DNA from: Bradyrhizobium genosp. L
GTDB lineage: Bacteria; Pseudomonadota; Alphaproteobacteria; Rhizobiales; Xanthobacteraceae
Direction of reading: 5' to 3'
DNA: 64,000 nucleotides
Assembly: GCF_015624485.1 (NCBI RefSeq)
Contig: NZ_CP061378.1
Location: 4,340,001 to 4,404,000 of the forward strand
The notes beneath the pieces are model-generated. The model saw only the letters and a list, made by a program, of their open reading frames with translations, made no database searches and was not told the origin of the DNA. Position numbers and translations under genes: made by a program. Each line of letters starts with the position of its first letter. Within the stretch, counting starts at the first letter, position 1. Positions 17,851 to 25,843 of the stretch are shown piece after piece.

Positions 17851-19230
17851 CTAGCTGCCGAACAAGGTATCGATCAACAGCTTCACGTTCAGGATCAGGA
17901 TCAGCCCGGCGACGATCCATGCCGCCGCGGCGACCGGCCACGAGATCGCAAACTTCCCCATCTTGCGCTTGTCGGACACGAACCGCACCAGCGGGATCAC
18001 CGCAAACGGCAGCTGCATCGACAGCACGACCTGACTGAACACCAAAAGCTGCGCGGTGCCGCTGTCGCCATACAGCGCGGCGACCACGACGACCGGAACG
18101 ATCGCGATGCCGCGGGTCAGCAGCCGCTGTGCCCAATCGGGCAGCCGCAGATCGAGGAAGCCCTGCATCACGATCTGGCCGGCCAGGGTCGCCGTCACAG
18201 TCGAATTGAGTCCGGACGCCAGCAGCGCCACGGCGAACAGCGTCGAGGCGATGCCGAGGCCGAGCAGCGGCGACAGCAATTCAAAGGCCTGGTCGATTTC
18301 GGCGACGTCGGAATGGCCGCTCTTGTGGAAGGTCGCAGCGGCCACGACCAGGATCGCGGCGTTGATGAACAGCGCCAGCATCAGCGCGATGGTGGAATCG
18401 GCCGTCGCCCATTTGATCGCATCGCGCCGTCCCTCCTCGGTGCGCGGATAGGCGCGGGTCTGCACGATCGAGGAGTGCAGATAGAGGTTATGCGGCATCA
18501 CGGTGGCGCCGATGATGCCGATCGCGATGTAGAGCATCTCAGGATTGGTGACGATCTCGCCCGTCGGCACGAAGCCGCCGATCACGGCCGCAACCGGCGG
18601 CGCGGCGGCGGCGATCTGCACCACGAAGCACACCGCGATCACGATCAAGAGCGCGATCACGAAGGCCTCGAGGAAGCGGAAGCCGCGGTTCATCAGGAGC
18701 AGCAGCAGGAACGCGTCGAGCGCCGCCAGCAGCGCGCCGCCGACCAGGGGAATGCCGAACAGCAGCTTCAGCGCGATCGCGGTGCCGATCACCTCCGCAA
18801 GGTCGCAGGCGATGATGGCGGCCTCGCAGGCCAGCCACAGCATCAGATTGACCGGGCGCGAATAGGTCGCCCGGCAGGCCTGCGCCAGATCGCGATCGGT
18901 GGCGATGCCGAGCCGCGCCGACAGCGCCTGCAGCAGGATCGCCATCAGATTCGAGAGCAGGATGACCGACAGCAGCGTGTAGCCGAACTTCGATCCACCG
19001 GCGATGTCGGTTGCCCAGTTGCCGGGGTCCATGTAGCCGACCGACACCAGATAGCCGGGACCGGCGAACGCCAGCAGCCGCCGCCACCACAACCCGCCGG
19101 TCGGCACGGCGACGGTCGAATTGACCTCCGGGAGGCTGCGCGCATGCCCGGCGTCGCCGCGCCAGCCCGAGGTGGCGGGGACGGCGGTAGAGAGCGAAAC
19201 GGGAGGCATTTCAGGCGTTCGGGCGTCCAT
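17851..19230 (-). CDS. mntH: NRAMP-family Mn2+ transporter MntH
   Basis: MntH imports Mn2+ with protons through the inner membrane. The 459-residue protein has eleven or so hydrophobic helices, the first-helix metal motif [12 protein letters not shown] and the sixth-helix motif [15 protein letters not shown]. The N-terminus before the first helix is long, about 40 residues. Two in-frame ATGs are possible (19251 and 19230); the inner one is chosen because the outer one would put the operator-like dyad at 19261-19275 on top of the ribosome-binding site. In Bradyrhizobium mntH is the main Mn importer and is repressed by the Fur-family regulator Mur. It is divergent from the PspA-fusion operon. 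Confidence 0.93.
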   Translation of the reverse strand: MDARTPEMPPVSLSTAVPATSGWRGDAGHARSLPEVNSTVAVPTGGLWWRRLLAFAGPGYLVSVGYMDPGNWATDIAGGSKFGYTLLSVILLSNLMAILLQALSARLGIATDRDLAQACRATYSRPVNLMLWLACEAAIIACDLAEVIGTAIALKLLFGIPLVGGALLAALDAFLLLLLMNRGFRFLEAFVIALLIVIAVCFVVQIAAAAPPVAAVIGGFVPTGEIVTNPEMLYIAIGIIGATVMPHNLYLHSSIVQTRAYPRTEEGRRDAIKWATADSTIALMLALFINAAILVVAAATFHKSGHSDVAEIDQAFELLSPLLGLGIASTLFAVALLASGLNSTVTATLAGQIVMQGFLDLRLPDWAQRLLTRGIAIVPVVVVAALYGDSGTAQLLVFSQVVLSMQLPFAVIPLVRFVSDKRKMGKFAISWPVAAAAWIVAGLILILNVKLLIDTLFGS

Positions 19231-19259
19231 GCGACCAACATGGCTGATCACGGGCCTTA

Positions 19260-19284
19260 ATGCAACTCATTTGCAACTGCATCT
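19260..19284. promoter_or_regulatory. Candidate Mur/Fur-type operator upstream of mntH
   Basis: TGCAA-CTCAT-TTGCA (19261-19275) is a perfect dyad, and ATGCA at 19260 pairs with TGCAT at 19278-19282 as a second dyad on the same core. TGCA-containing A/T-rich dyads are the kind of site bound by Mur at Mn-responsive rhizobial promoters. The binding protein is an inference. Confidence 0.5.
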
Positions 19285-19317
19285 AGCCTCACGAAGATGC
19301 TACCGCCGCCGGCATTG

Positions 19318-19340
19318 TAAAGCACTGAGGAAGTGCTTTA
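19318..19340. promoter_or_regulatory. Perfect 9-bp dyad just upstream of the PspA-fusion operon
   Basis: TAAAGCACT (19318-19326) and AGTGCTTTA (19332-19340) are exact inverted repeats around GAGGA. It ends 10 bp before the ATG at 19351. It may be a dimeric repressor operator, or an RNA hairpin that displays the only Shine-Dalgarno-like bases (GAGGA) in its loop. Confidence 0.6.
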
Positions 19341-19350
19341 GTCTCTAATC

Positions 19351-20481
19351 ATGATCAAGCTTCCCCTCGAGACGCCGACCGCAACCCTGCGCTACGCCCT
19401 CGCCCCCGACCAGGCGAGCACCGATGCGATCGAGGCGACCTTTGCGGCCTATGATCGGATGATGGCGATCCTTGCCGAGGTGGCTCCCGTCGGCGCCAAT
19501 CTGGTTTCGCTGCACGCCCAGGCCTATGAGCGGATCCGCAAGGAGACCGGCCTGCCGGCGCGGCTGGTGACGCTCGGCCTGCGCGACCGCGCCAGCTACG
19601 TCGCCGAGACGGCCATCCGCCGGATACCGCTCGACGACAAGTTGTTCGCGATCAAGGGTCCAACTTCACTGACCATTAGCACTGTCAGCGGACGCGTCTT
19701 GGTGCCGTTCGACGTGCCGGGATATGTCTCGGGCTGGGAAAGCCCCTTCCCGGCGCATTTGGTCTCGGATGGACGCGGCTACGAAATCCACATCGCCGTC
19801 AAATCCAAATCAGCTCAACCGGAGGAGAAGACCATGCTTCACGAAGGCATCCTTGCGCGCATGGGCCGGCTGCTTGCCGCCATCGCGAGCCAGACCATCG
19901 ACAACGCCGAGAACGCCAACAAGGTGGCGCTGGTCAAGCAGGCGATCCGCGAGATCGACGCCGGCGCCGACGAGGCGCGCTACGCGCTCGGCAAGTCGCG
20001 CGCCGAAGAATTCCGGCTCAAGCGGCGGCGTGAGGAACTGGATACCGAAACGGCTGCTCTCAACGACAAGATCCGTCTCGCACTTGCGGAAAATCGCGAC
20101 GACCTCGCGCGCGCCGGCGTCGCACGGCAAATTGATCTGGAATCGCAGATGATCGCGCTGGAACGCGCGATGGATTTCATCGAGCTCGAAATCGACGAGC
20201 AGACCAAGGCGTTGCAGGCCATGCTCGGCGCGCGGCGCGAGGCTGAGAATAGATTAACCGATCTCGAACAAAGCCTGCTCCGCGAGGCCAAGCATGAAAC
20301 CAGCCGGGCGCCAGCCGCGACCAATACATTGAGTGCCGATCGCGCCATGGCGGCGATCGCCCGGGTCACCGGCGTTCACGCTTCCAGCGTGCTCGGCGAC
20401 AAGGAGCTTGACGAACTCGACCGCCTGCACCGCGAAAAGGAAATCGCGGCGCGGCTTGAAAGGATCAAGTCACAGCAATGA
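19351..20481 (+). CDS. PspA/IM30-domain protein fused to a TnpB-like N-terminal domain
   Basis: The 376-residue protein has two parts. Residues about 162-315 are a PspA/IM30 helical membrane-remodelling domain: MLHEGILARMGRLLAAIASQ, then long coiled-coil helices (KRRREELDTETAALNDKIRL, ARQIDLESQMIALERAMDFI); PspA domains bind stressed inner membrane. Residues 1-155 resemble the N-terminal part of TnpB: LRYALAPDQASTDAIEATF, AYERIRKETGLPARLV, then the strand series PLDDKLFAIKG, LTISTVSGRVLVPFDVPGY and AHLVSDGRGYEIHIAVKSK. In TnpB this region makes the wedge/recognition lobe; the RuvC nuclease and zinc finger are absent here. GGAGGAG at 19821-19827 sits seven bases before the Met162 codon, so a separate PspA-only product (215 aa) is plausible. 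The stop overlaps the next gene by four bases. The fusion is unusual; the domain assignment comes from pattern memory. Confidence 0.8.
   Translation: MIKLPLETPTATLRYALAPDQASTDAIEATFAAYDRMMAILAEVAPVGANLVSLHAQAYERIRKETGLPARLVTLGLRDRASYVAETAIRRIPLDDKLFAIKGPTSLTISTVSGRVLVPFDVPGYVSGWESPFPAHLVSDGRGYEIHIAVKSKSAQPEEKTMLHEGILARMGRLLAAIASQTIDNAENANKVALVKQAIREIDAGADEARYALGKSRAEEFRLKRRREELDTETAALNDKIRLALAENRDDLARAGVARQIDLESQMIALERAMDFIELEIDEQTKALQAMLGARREAENRLTDLEQSLLREAKHETSRAPAATNTLSADRAMAAIARVTGVHASSVLGDKELDELDRLHREKEIAARLERIKSQQ
19821..19836 (+). promoter_or_regulatory. Internal Shine-Dalgarno and start codon of the PspA part
   Basis: GGAGGAG at 19821-19827 precedes an in-frame ATG (19834-19836, codon 162) at ideal spacing, exactly where the PspA domain begins. 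By contrast the outer ATG at 19351 has no Shine-Dalgarno at normal distance. Confidence 0.65.
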
Positions 20482-21140
20482 GTGCAGTTGGCGACATTCT
20501 GCTCGCCCCCGACGTGCGGCCGTTCGCGGTCGCGGCTGCGATCATGGTGACGCTCGGCGGCATCGAGCTGCTGACCACCATGGTCGGACTTTCGATCAGC
20601 GAATTCATCGGCAAGGATTTCGCGGTCGAGGCCGAGAGCCACAACGCTCTCAGCGGCCTGTTTCTCTGGATCAACGCCGGGCGGCTTCCCCTCCTGATCC
20701 TGATCATCCTGATTCTCGGCATCTTCTCGATCGGAGGCTTTCTGTTGCAGGGCCTCGCGCATGCCACAGGCACCGCCCTTCCCGTCTCGATCGCTGCGGC
20801 GGTGACTGCTGCCGGCAGCATCCCCGTGATCAGGAAAGCCAGCCGCGGCCTCGCGCGCATCATTCCGCGCGACGAGAGCTACGCGGTCAGCGAGGACGAG
20901 TTCGTCGGCAAGGTCGCGACCGTCGCGGTCGGCCCGCTCGATCAGGGGCTACCCGGCCGCGTCCGTCTCAAGGATGTCTTCGGCAACTGGCACACCGTGT
21001 CGGCGCGTGCCGGCGCTGAGTCTGCGGCACTGCCGGTCGGCGCCAGCGTCTTGCTGGTCGATCGCGACGCCAAAAGCTTCATCGCGATTGCCGCTCCCGC
21101 CGATCTCATTGAACAACACCAATCTTCCAACAGGGCATAA
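20478..21140 (+). CDS. YqiJ-like membrane protein with C-terminal OB-fold
   Basis: The 220-residue protein begins with membrane segments (FAVAAAIMVTLGGIELLTTM, LPLLILIILILGIFSIGGFL, then a weaker third segment TALPVSIAAAVTAAGSIPVI) and ends in a soluble beta domain (DEFVGKVATVAVGPLDQGLP, GRVRLKDVFGNWHTVSA, SVLLVDRDAKSFIAI) of the NfeD/OB-fold kind. This matches E. coli YqiJ, which is always paired with the flotillin YqiK. ATGA overlap with the PspA fusion upstream and a 3-bp gap to the flotillin gene downstream show one operon. The likely role is an inner-membrane partner that organises the flotillin; this is inferred from the family. Confidence 0.85.
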   Translation: MSAVGDILLAPDVRPFAVAAAIMVTLGGIELLTTMVGLSISEFIGKDFAVEAESHNALSGLFLWINAGRLPLLILIILILGIFSIGGFLLQGLAHATGTALPVSIAAAVTAAGSIPVIRKASRGLARIIPRDESYAVSEDEFVGKVATVAVGPLDQGLPGRVRLKDVFGNWHTVSARAGAESAALPVGASVLLVDRDAKSFIAIAAPADLIEQHQSSNRA

Positions 21141-21143
21141 CAT

Positions 21144-22898
21144 ATGTGGGAACTTGCTGTACCCGTCGTCATTGGCGTCGTCGTCATCCTCGTCATCGGC
21201 CTGCTGTTCGCGAAACTCTACAAGCGCTCGACCCGCGACGAGGCCTATGTGCGCACCGGCCTCGGCGGCCAGAAGGTGGTGCTCGACGGCGGCTCGCTGG
21301 TGCTGCCGATCTTCCATTCCACCGCCGCAGTGAATTTGAAGACGCTGCGGCTCGAGGTCGCGCGCGGCGGCCCGGATTCGCTGATCACCAAGGACCGCAT
21401 GCGCGTCGACATCGGCGCCGAGTTCTATCTGCGGGTCAAACCCGACTCGTCCTCGATCGCGCTCGCGGCGCAGACGCTCGGCAACCGCACCAATGACGCG
21501 GCCGAATTGCGCGAGCTGGTCGAAGCCAAATTCGTCGACGGCCTGCGTTCGGTCGCAGCCACCATGAACCTCGAGGAGCTGCAGGAGCAGCGCGCGACCT
21601 TCGTCAAGGCGGTGCAGGACGCGGTCGGCGCCGACATCCAGAACAACGGCCTCGAGCTGGAATCGGTGTCGCTGACCAGGCTCGACCAGAGCGACATCAA
21701 GCACTTCAACCCGAGCAACTTCTTCGACGCCCACGGTCTCACCACCCTGACCAAGATCACCAAGGAGCGTGAGCAGGAGCGCAACCAGATCGTCCGCACC
21801 ACCGAGGTCAACATCGCGCAGCAGGACCTGGTGGCGCGGCAGACCACGTTGACGATCGAGACCACCAAGCGCGACGCGGAGCTTGCCCAGCAGCGCGACA
21901 TCGCCAACAAGACCGCCGCGATGCGCGCGCAGACCGCGCAGGTCGAGCAGACCGCGTTGCAGAACGAGGCCGAATACCGCATCCAGCAGGAACTCGCGGT
22001 CGCCAACAAGCAGACCGAGGCCAACCAGGCCCGCGACACCCGCAAGATCGAGGCCGATCTCGCGGTGAAACGGCGCAATACCGAAATGGAGCGCGACCTT
22101 CAGATCGTGGCGCAGGAAAGCGCGATCACGGTCGCCAACAAGAGCAAGGAGCAGTCCGAGGCGCAGACCGTCGCCGAGACCGCACGCGCGCTGGCGATCG
22201 CAGCCGAGGAAAAGGTCACAACCGCCAAGGCCACCGAAATTGCCGAGCGCGACAAGATCATCAACGTGATCGCGGCGCGCAAGGCTGCCGAAACCAACGC
22301 GATGCCGATCACCGTGATGGCGGAAGCCGAGAAGCAGGCTGCCGCCAACAAGGCCGAGGCCACCAACGTGCTTGCGAAGGCAGATGCCAATGCCGCAACC
22401 ACCCGCGCTGCCGGCGTCAAGGCGCTCGGCCAGGCCGAGGCCGAAGTCGCGACGTTGAAGGCCGAAGCGCGCAACAAGCTCAGCCCCTCGATGATCGATT
22501 ACGATCTGAACCTCGCGCGCATCAACATCATCCCGAACGCGCTGGCCGAAGCGGTGAAGCCGATCGAGAAGATCTCCGACATCCGGATCTTCGACACCGG
22601 TAGCCTGCTCGGCCGCGGCAGCGGCAACGGCCATGCCCAAGGCAATGGTAGCGGCAACGGCGGTCTTGGGCTCGGCGACGGCCTCGCTGCGCAGCTGCTG
22701 TCGGTCTCGGCGTTCAAGCCGATGATCGACAAGATCCTCTCCGAAGCCGGCTTCCCCGCCGGACCGGACGCGCTCACCAGCCTGACCAGCGCGCTCGCAC
22801 AGCGCAAGGCCGAGGCTGCCGCAAGCGACGGAAGCCAGCCCACGGCACTCGTTGGCACGATCACGGGCCAGCTTGCGAGCAGCCCCAATACGCAGTGA
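21144..22898 (+). CDS. Flotillin-like (SPFH/band-7) protein, YqiK type
   Basis: The 584-residue protein has an N-terminal membrane anchor (VPVVIGVVVILVIGLLFAKL), an SPFH domain with VDIGAEFYLRVKPDSSSIA and ESVSLTRLDQSDIKHFNPSN, then a very long Ala/Glu/Lys-rich coiled coil (about 200-470), IPNALAEAVKPIEKISDIRI, a Gly/Asn-rich stretch (GRGSGNGHAQGNGSGNG) and a C-terminal tail. Flotillins scaffold membrane microdomains. The order PspA–YqiJ–YqiK resembles known envelope-stress modules in which PspA domains and flotillins occur together. A strong terminator at 22930 ends the operon. A long open frame on the opposite strand over this gene is a composition artefact. Confidence 0.93.
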   Translation: MWELAVPVVIGVVVILVIGLLFAKLYKRSTRDEAYVRTGLGGQKVVLDGGSLVLPIFHSTAAVNLKTLRLEVARGGPDSLITKDRMRVDIGAEFYLRVKPDSSSIALAAQTLGNRTNDAAELRELVEAKFVDGLRSVAATMNLEELQEQRATFVKAVQDAVGADIQNNGLELESVSLTRLDQSDIKHFNPSNFFDAHGLTTLTKITKEREQERNQIVRTTEVNIAQQDLVARQTTLTIETTKRDAELAQQRDIANKTAAMRAQTAQVEQTALQNEAEYRIQQELAVANKQTEANQARDTRKIEADLAVKRRNTEMERDLQIVAQESAITVANKSKEQSEAQTVAETARALAIAAEEKVTTAKATEIAERDKIINVIAARKAAETNAMPITVMAEAEKQAAANKAEATNVLAKADANAATTRAAGVKALGQAEAEVATLKAEARNKLSPSMIDYDLNLARINIIPNALAEAVKPIEKISDIRIFDTGSLLGRGSGNGHAQGNGSGNGGLGLGDGLAAQLLSVSAFKPMIDKILSEAGFPAGPDALTSLTSALAQRKAEAAASDGSQPTALVGTITGQLASSPNTQ

Positions 22899-22929
22899 CG
22901 ACCTGATCAGAGATCAGGAACAACAACGC

Positions 22930-22960
22930 AAAGGCCCGCCGAATTCCCGGTGGGCCTTTT
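22930..22960 (+). terminator. Rho-independent terminator of the flotillin operon
   Basis: AAAGGCCCGCCG and CGGTGGGCCTTTT form a long stem around AATTCC, ending in TTTT, 32 bp after the flotillin stop. Confidence 0.85.
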
Positions 22961-23045
22961 GCTTGGCGTTGTCGGGAAACGGGTGGGATCGGACGTCTTC
23001 CAACCACACACTATGGCCAGATCGAAATTCTTACAGGATTCTGCC

Positions 23046-24287
23046 ATGTCGTCCGATACACCTCGGCTGCCCGCAACCTTCAACCGCCTGGCCTGGTCCA
23101 ACCTCGCCGCGCAATCCGCCGAGCAGATCGCGCTCGCAGCGGCTCCGATCGTCGCCGTGCTGCTGCTCGGGGTCGGCGAAGGCCAGACCGGCCTGCTGCA
23201 GACCGCGCTGACGCTGCCCTTCATCCTGTTCGCGATTCCGGCAGGGCTGCTCGCCGACCGCGTGTCGCGGCGCTGGGTGATGGCCGGCGCGGAGGCGCTG
23301 CGCGCGGCGGCGCTGGTCGCGATCCTGCTCTTGCTCTGGCTCGGTGCGATGACGCTGCCGCTGCTCGCGCTGCTCGGCTTCATCGCAGTCTGCGGCACGG
23401 TGGCATACAGCGTCGCCGCGCCGGCGCTGGTGCCGTCGCTGGTCACCGCCCAGCAATTGCCGGCGGCGAATGCGCGCATCGAGCTCGCGCGCACCATCGC
23501 CTTCGCCAGCGGCCCGGCGCTCGGCGGCGTGTTGGTCGGCTGGGTCGGCGCGGCCCCTGCCTTCGGCTTCGCCGCGGCGCTGTCGGCGATCGCGGTCGTG
23601 CTGCTGGCCGGCATCTATGAGCCGGCGCGTCCGTCGGTGCCGCAGCGCCATCCGCTGCAGGACATCAAGGAAGGCGCCGCCTTCGTGTTCCATCACGCGC
23701 TGCTGCGGCCGGTGTTCGTCACCCAGTTCATCTTCAACACCGCATCGTTCCTGGTGCTCGCCGTGTTCGTACCCTATGCGGTGCGTCATCTCGGGCTCAG
23801 TGCCACCGGCGTCGGCACCACCCTCGCAATGTATGGCGTCGGCATGGTGGTCGGTGCGCTGTTCGCGACCCGGGTGATGAAGCGGCTGGCATTCGGCACC
23901 GTGATCGGGCTCGGCCCGGTGACCGGCTTCGTTGCGGCGGTCGTGATGGCGCTGACCACCTGGATTCCGTCGCCGCTGCTGGCGGGCCTGAGCTACTTCC
24001 TGCTCGGCGTCGGCCCGATCCTGTGGGTGATCTCGACCACCACGCTGCGGCAGTCGGTGACCCCACCCTCGCTGCTCGGCCGGGTCTCGGCGATCAACAT
24101 CATGAGCTACGGCGCCCGTCCGCTCGGCTCCGCGCTCGGCGCCGTCGTCGGCGGCCTCTACGGCGCAGAGACCTGCCTCTACCTCGCGGCCGCGATCTTC
24201 GCAGCCCAGGCGCTGGTGATCCTGATGTCGCCCGCGGTCTCGCTGACGCGGCAGCCCGACATGGTCGGCGAGCCGGCGCGGTGCTAA
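23046..24287 (+). CDS. MFS transporter (drug-efflux-like, DHA type)
   Basis: The 413-residue protein has twelve hydrophobic segments and the MFS loop motif AGLLADRVSRRWVM between helices 2 and 3. The second half begins after a cytoplasmic loop (PQRHPLQDIKEGAAFVFHH), which resembles enterobactin-exporter/macrolide-efflux type MFS carriers (EntS/MefA-like). The ATG at 23046 (MSSDTPRLPATFNRLAWSN) has AGGA-type bases upstream and is preferred over longer frames that overlap the terminator. Substrate unknown. It stands between the flotillin operon and a palindromic repeat as a single-gene unit. Confidence 0.87.
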   Translation: MSSDTPRLPATFNRLAWSNLAAQSAEQIALAAAPIVAVLLLGVGEGQTGLLQTALTLPFILFAIPAGLLADRVSRRWVMAGAEALRAAALVAILLLLWLGAMTLPLLALLGFIAVCGTVAYSVAAPALVPSLVTAQQLPAANARIELARTIAFASGPALGGVLVGWVGAAPAFGFAAALSAIAVVLLAGIYEPARPSVPQRHPLQDIKEGAAFVFHHALLRPVFVTQFIFNTASFLVLAVFVPYAVRHLGLSATGVGTTLAMYGVGMVVGALFATRVMKRLAFGTVIGLGPVTGFVAAVVMALTTWIPSPLLAGLSYFLLGVGPILWVISTTTLRQSVTPPSLLGRVSAINIMSYGARPLGSALGAVVGGLYGAETCLYLAAAIFAAQALVILMSPAVSLTRQPDMVGEPARC

Positions 24288-24297
24288 CCACACCCGC

Positions 24298-24380
24298 CGT
24301 CATTGCGAGCGAAGCGAAGCAATCCATTCCTTCGCAAGCGGGGAAATGGATTGCTTCGTCGCTTCGCTCCTCGCAATGAC
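24298..24380. repeat. Palindromic repeat, 'CGTCATTGCGAG' family, copy 2
   Basis: Arms CGTCATTGCGAGCGAAGCGA and CGCTTCGCTCCTCGCAATGAC, with inner AAGCAATCCATT/AATGGATTGCTT, match the element at 16173-16294 in shortened form. It lies between convergent genes. Confidence 0.87.
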
Positions 24381-24392
24381 AGTAGAGAAACC

Positions 24393-25652
24393 TCAGCTCG
24401 CCAGATACCGCTCATACTTGCCGCCGACCACCTCGTCGGCGGCGACTGCCGGATCCAACGTATACAAATCCTGCGCGTGGCTGATACCGCGCAGCACGAA
24501 GCGGCCGGTCGAGACCAGGTAGTTGCGCCCCATCGCATCGAGGCCGGTGCGGAAAGCGGTAGAGGTCAGCAGCTCGCGGCTGACCGATGCGCACATCGAG
24601 GCGATCCTGGAGACCTCGTTGACGGCGGGACCGACCACCGTGAAATCGAGCCGGTCCTCGCTGCCGATATTGCCGTAAAAGACCTCGCCGACATGGAGAC
24701 CGACATAGGCCGACGTGGTCGGCCGCTCCTCGTTCTCGCGGCGATCGTTCAGGACACGAATGTTGTGCCTGAACGTGTGCTCGGCGCGCAGGGCCGCACG
24801 CTTGGCAACGGCCATGTTCTCGCTGGTGAACATCGCCAGCACGCCATCGCCGATCAGTTTCAGCACCTCGCCGCCGGCATCGTGGACGGCATCGATGGAG
24901 GCCTGCGCATAGTCGTTGAGGAACGGGATGATCTCGTCCGGCCCGATGCGCTCGCTGATCGCGGTCGAACCGCGGACGTCGGAGTACCACAGCACGGCCT
25001 TGATCTTCTCGGTGACGCCGCGCGTCATGCGTCCGCGCAACACCTGCTCGGCCGTGTCGCGGCCGAGATAAACCCGTCCCAGCGTCCGGGCGATCTCGGC
25101 CTGCGCGGCGGATTTGATCGCAAGCCCGAGCACCGGCACCAGGTCACGCAGCGCCGCCAGCCCCTGCTCGCCAAACCCATCGTCGCGCCGGGTCGTCCAG
25201 TAGGAATAAACGCAGTCCATCAGCCCGATCGTCCCGGCTTCGCCGAAATGGTGCACATGGGCCACGAGATGCTTGTGACCGCGATCGACGAGATCGCCGG
25301 TGAACTTGAATCTGCGGGAGTCCTCTTCTTCCAGCGCCAGCGGCAATTCGTGATGGCCACTTTCGAGCATGTGATAGAAGATCGACTGCCGCCAGGCATC
25401 CGCGGCTTCGCCTTCATTGGTCGGGCCATATTCGAACGCGACGCTTTCGTTGGTCTCGGCGTCGTTCCAGCGAAAGCCGCGGCCCTCGAAAATCGGATGC
25501 AGCGTATCGATGAACACCATCGCGCGCGCCACATCGAGCCCCTCGGCGCGACAGCGCTCGCAGAAGCCACGCAGCAGGTCGTTTTCAGGCAGGCCGGTCA
25601 GGCCCTGGCGGACCAGCCAATTCATCAGGCGCAGACGGGGGGTCAGTTCCAT
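24393..25652 (-). CDS. Class III adenylate/guanylate cyclase
   Basis: This 419-residue protein ends in a class III nucleotide cyclase domain (about 205-390): AVLWYSDVRGSTAISERIGP holds the first metal aspartate, and GGEVLKLIGDGVLAMF the second, followed by AYVGLHVGEVFYGNIGS and DFTVVGPAVNEVSRI. It makes cAMP or cGMP from the triphosphate. The N-terminal 200 residues (MELTPRLRLMNWLVRQGLTG) have no transmembrane helix and no domain I can name with certainty; this type of soluble cyclase is abundant in rhizobia. The start is the first ATG of the frame. It is isolated from its neighbours, with a small membrane-protein gene diverging upstream. Confidence 0.9.
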   Translation of the reverse strand: MELTPRLRLMNWLVRQGLTGLPENDLLRGFCERCRAEGLDVARAMVFIDTLHPIFEGRGFRWNDAETNESVAFEYGPTNEGEAADAWRQSIFYHMLESGHHELPLALEEEDSRRFKFTGDLVDRGHKHLVAHVHHFGEAGTIGLMDCVYSYWTTRRDDGFGEQGLAALRDLVPVLGLAIKSAAQAEIARTLGRVYLGRDTAEQVLRGRMTRGVTEKIKAVLWYSDVRGSTAISERIGPDEIIPFLNDYAQASIDAVHDAGGEVLKLIGDGVLAMFTSENMAVAKRAALRAEHTFRHNIRVLNDRRENEERPTTSAYVGLHVGEVFYGNIGSEDRLDFTVVGPAVNEVSRIASMCASVSRELLTSTAFRTGLDAMGRNYLVSTGRFVLRGISHAQDLYTLDPAVAADEVVGGKYERYLAS

Positions 25653-25722
25653 CGACTAATTATGCCGGGCAATCGGTGCGGGAGGAAGGGCTGGCGAACA
25701 GATGCGGACGCGAATGCGACAT

Positions 25723-25778
25723 TGCAAGGGAGGCTTGGCAAGGGAGCCTTGGCAAGGGAGCCTTGGCAAGAGCGCCTT
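25723..25778. repeat. Short tandem repeat, 14-bp unit, about four copies
   Basis: The unit TTGGCAAGGGAGCC occurs twice exactly, with a diverged copy before (TTGCAAGGGAGGC) and after (TTGGCAAGAGCGCC). It lies between the cyclase gene and the small gene at 25844. Confidence 0.85.
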
Positions 25779-25843
25779 TCCGACCATGCCCGCGATCGGC
25801 GATTCCGCTTCCCTTTGGTTCCTCCTTCGCGCACAAACACCGC

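Noticed and set aside
19351..19833. Active TnpB nuclease or transposon remnant with transposon ends
   Set aside because: No RuvC or zinc-ribbon codons and no TnpA; the frame is intact into PspA, so it is a domain fusion, not a decaying transposon.
20949..22640. A 563-codon antisense frame
   Set aside because: Lies wholly opposite the flotillin and YqiJ genes and has the Gly/Leu/Asp-rich composition of antisense frames in GC-rich coiled-coil genes.
25723..25778. Short CRISPR array
   Set aside because: Units are contiguous 14-mers without spacers and no cas genes exist in the window.
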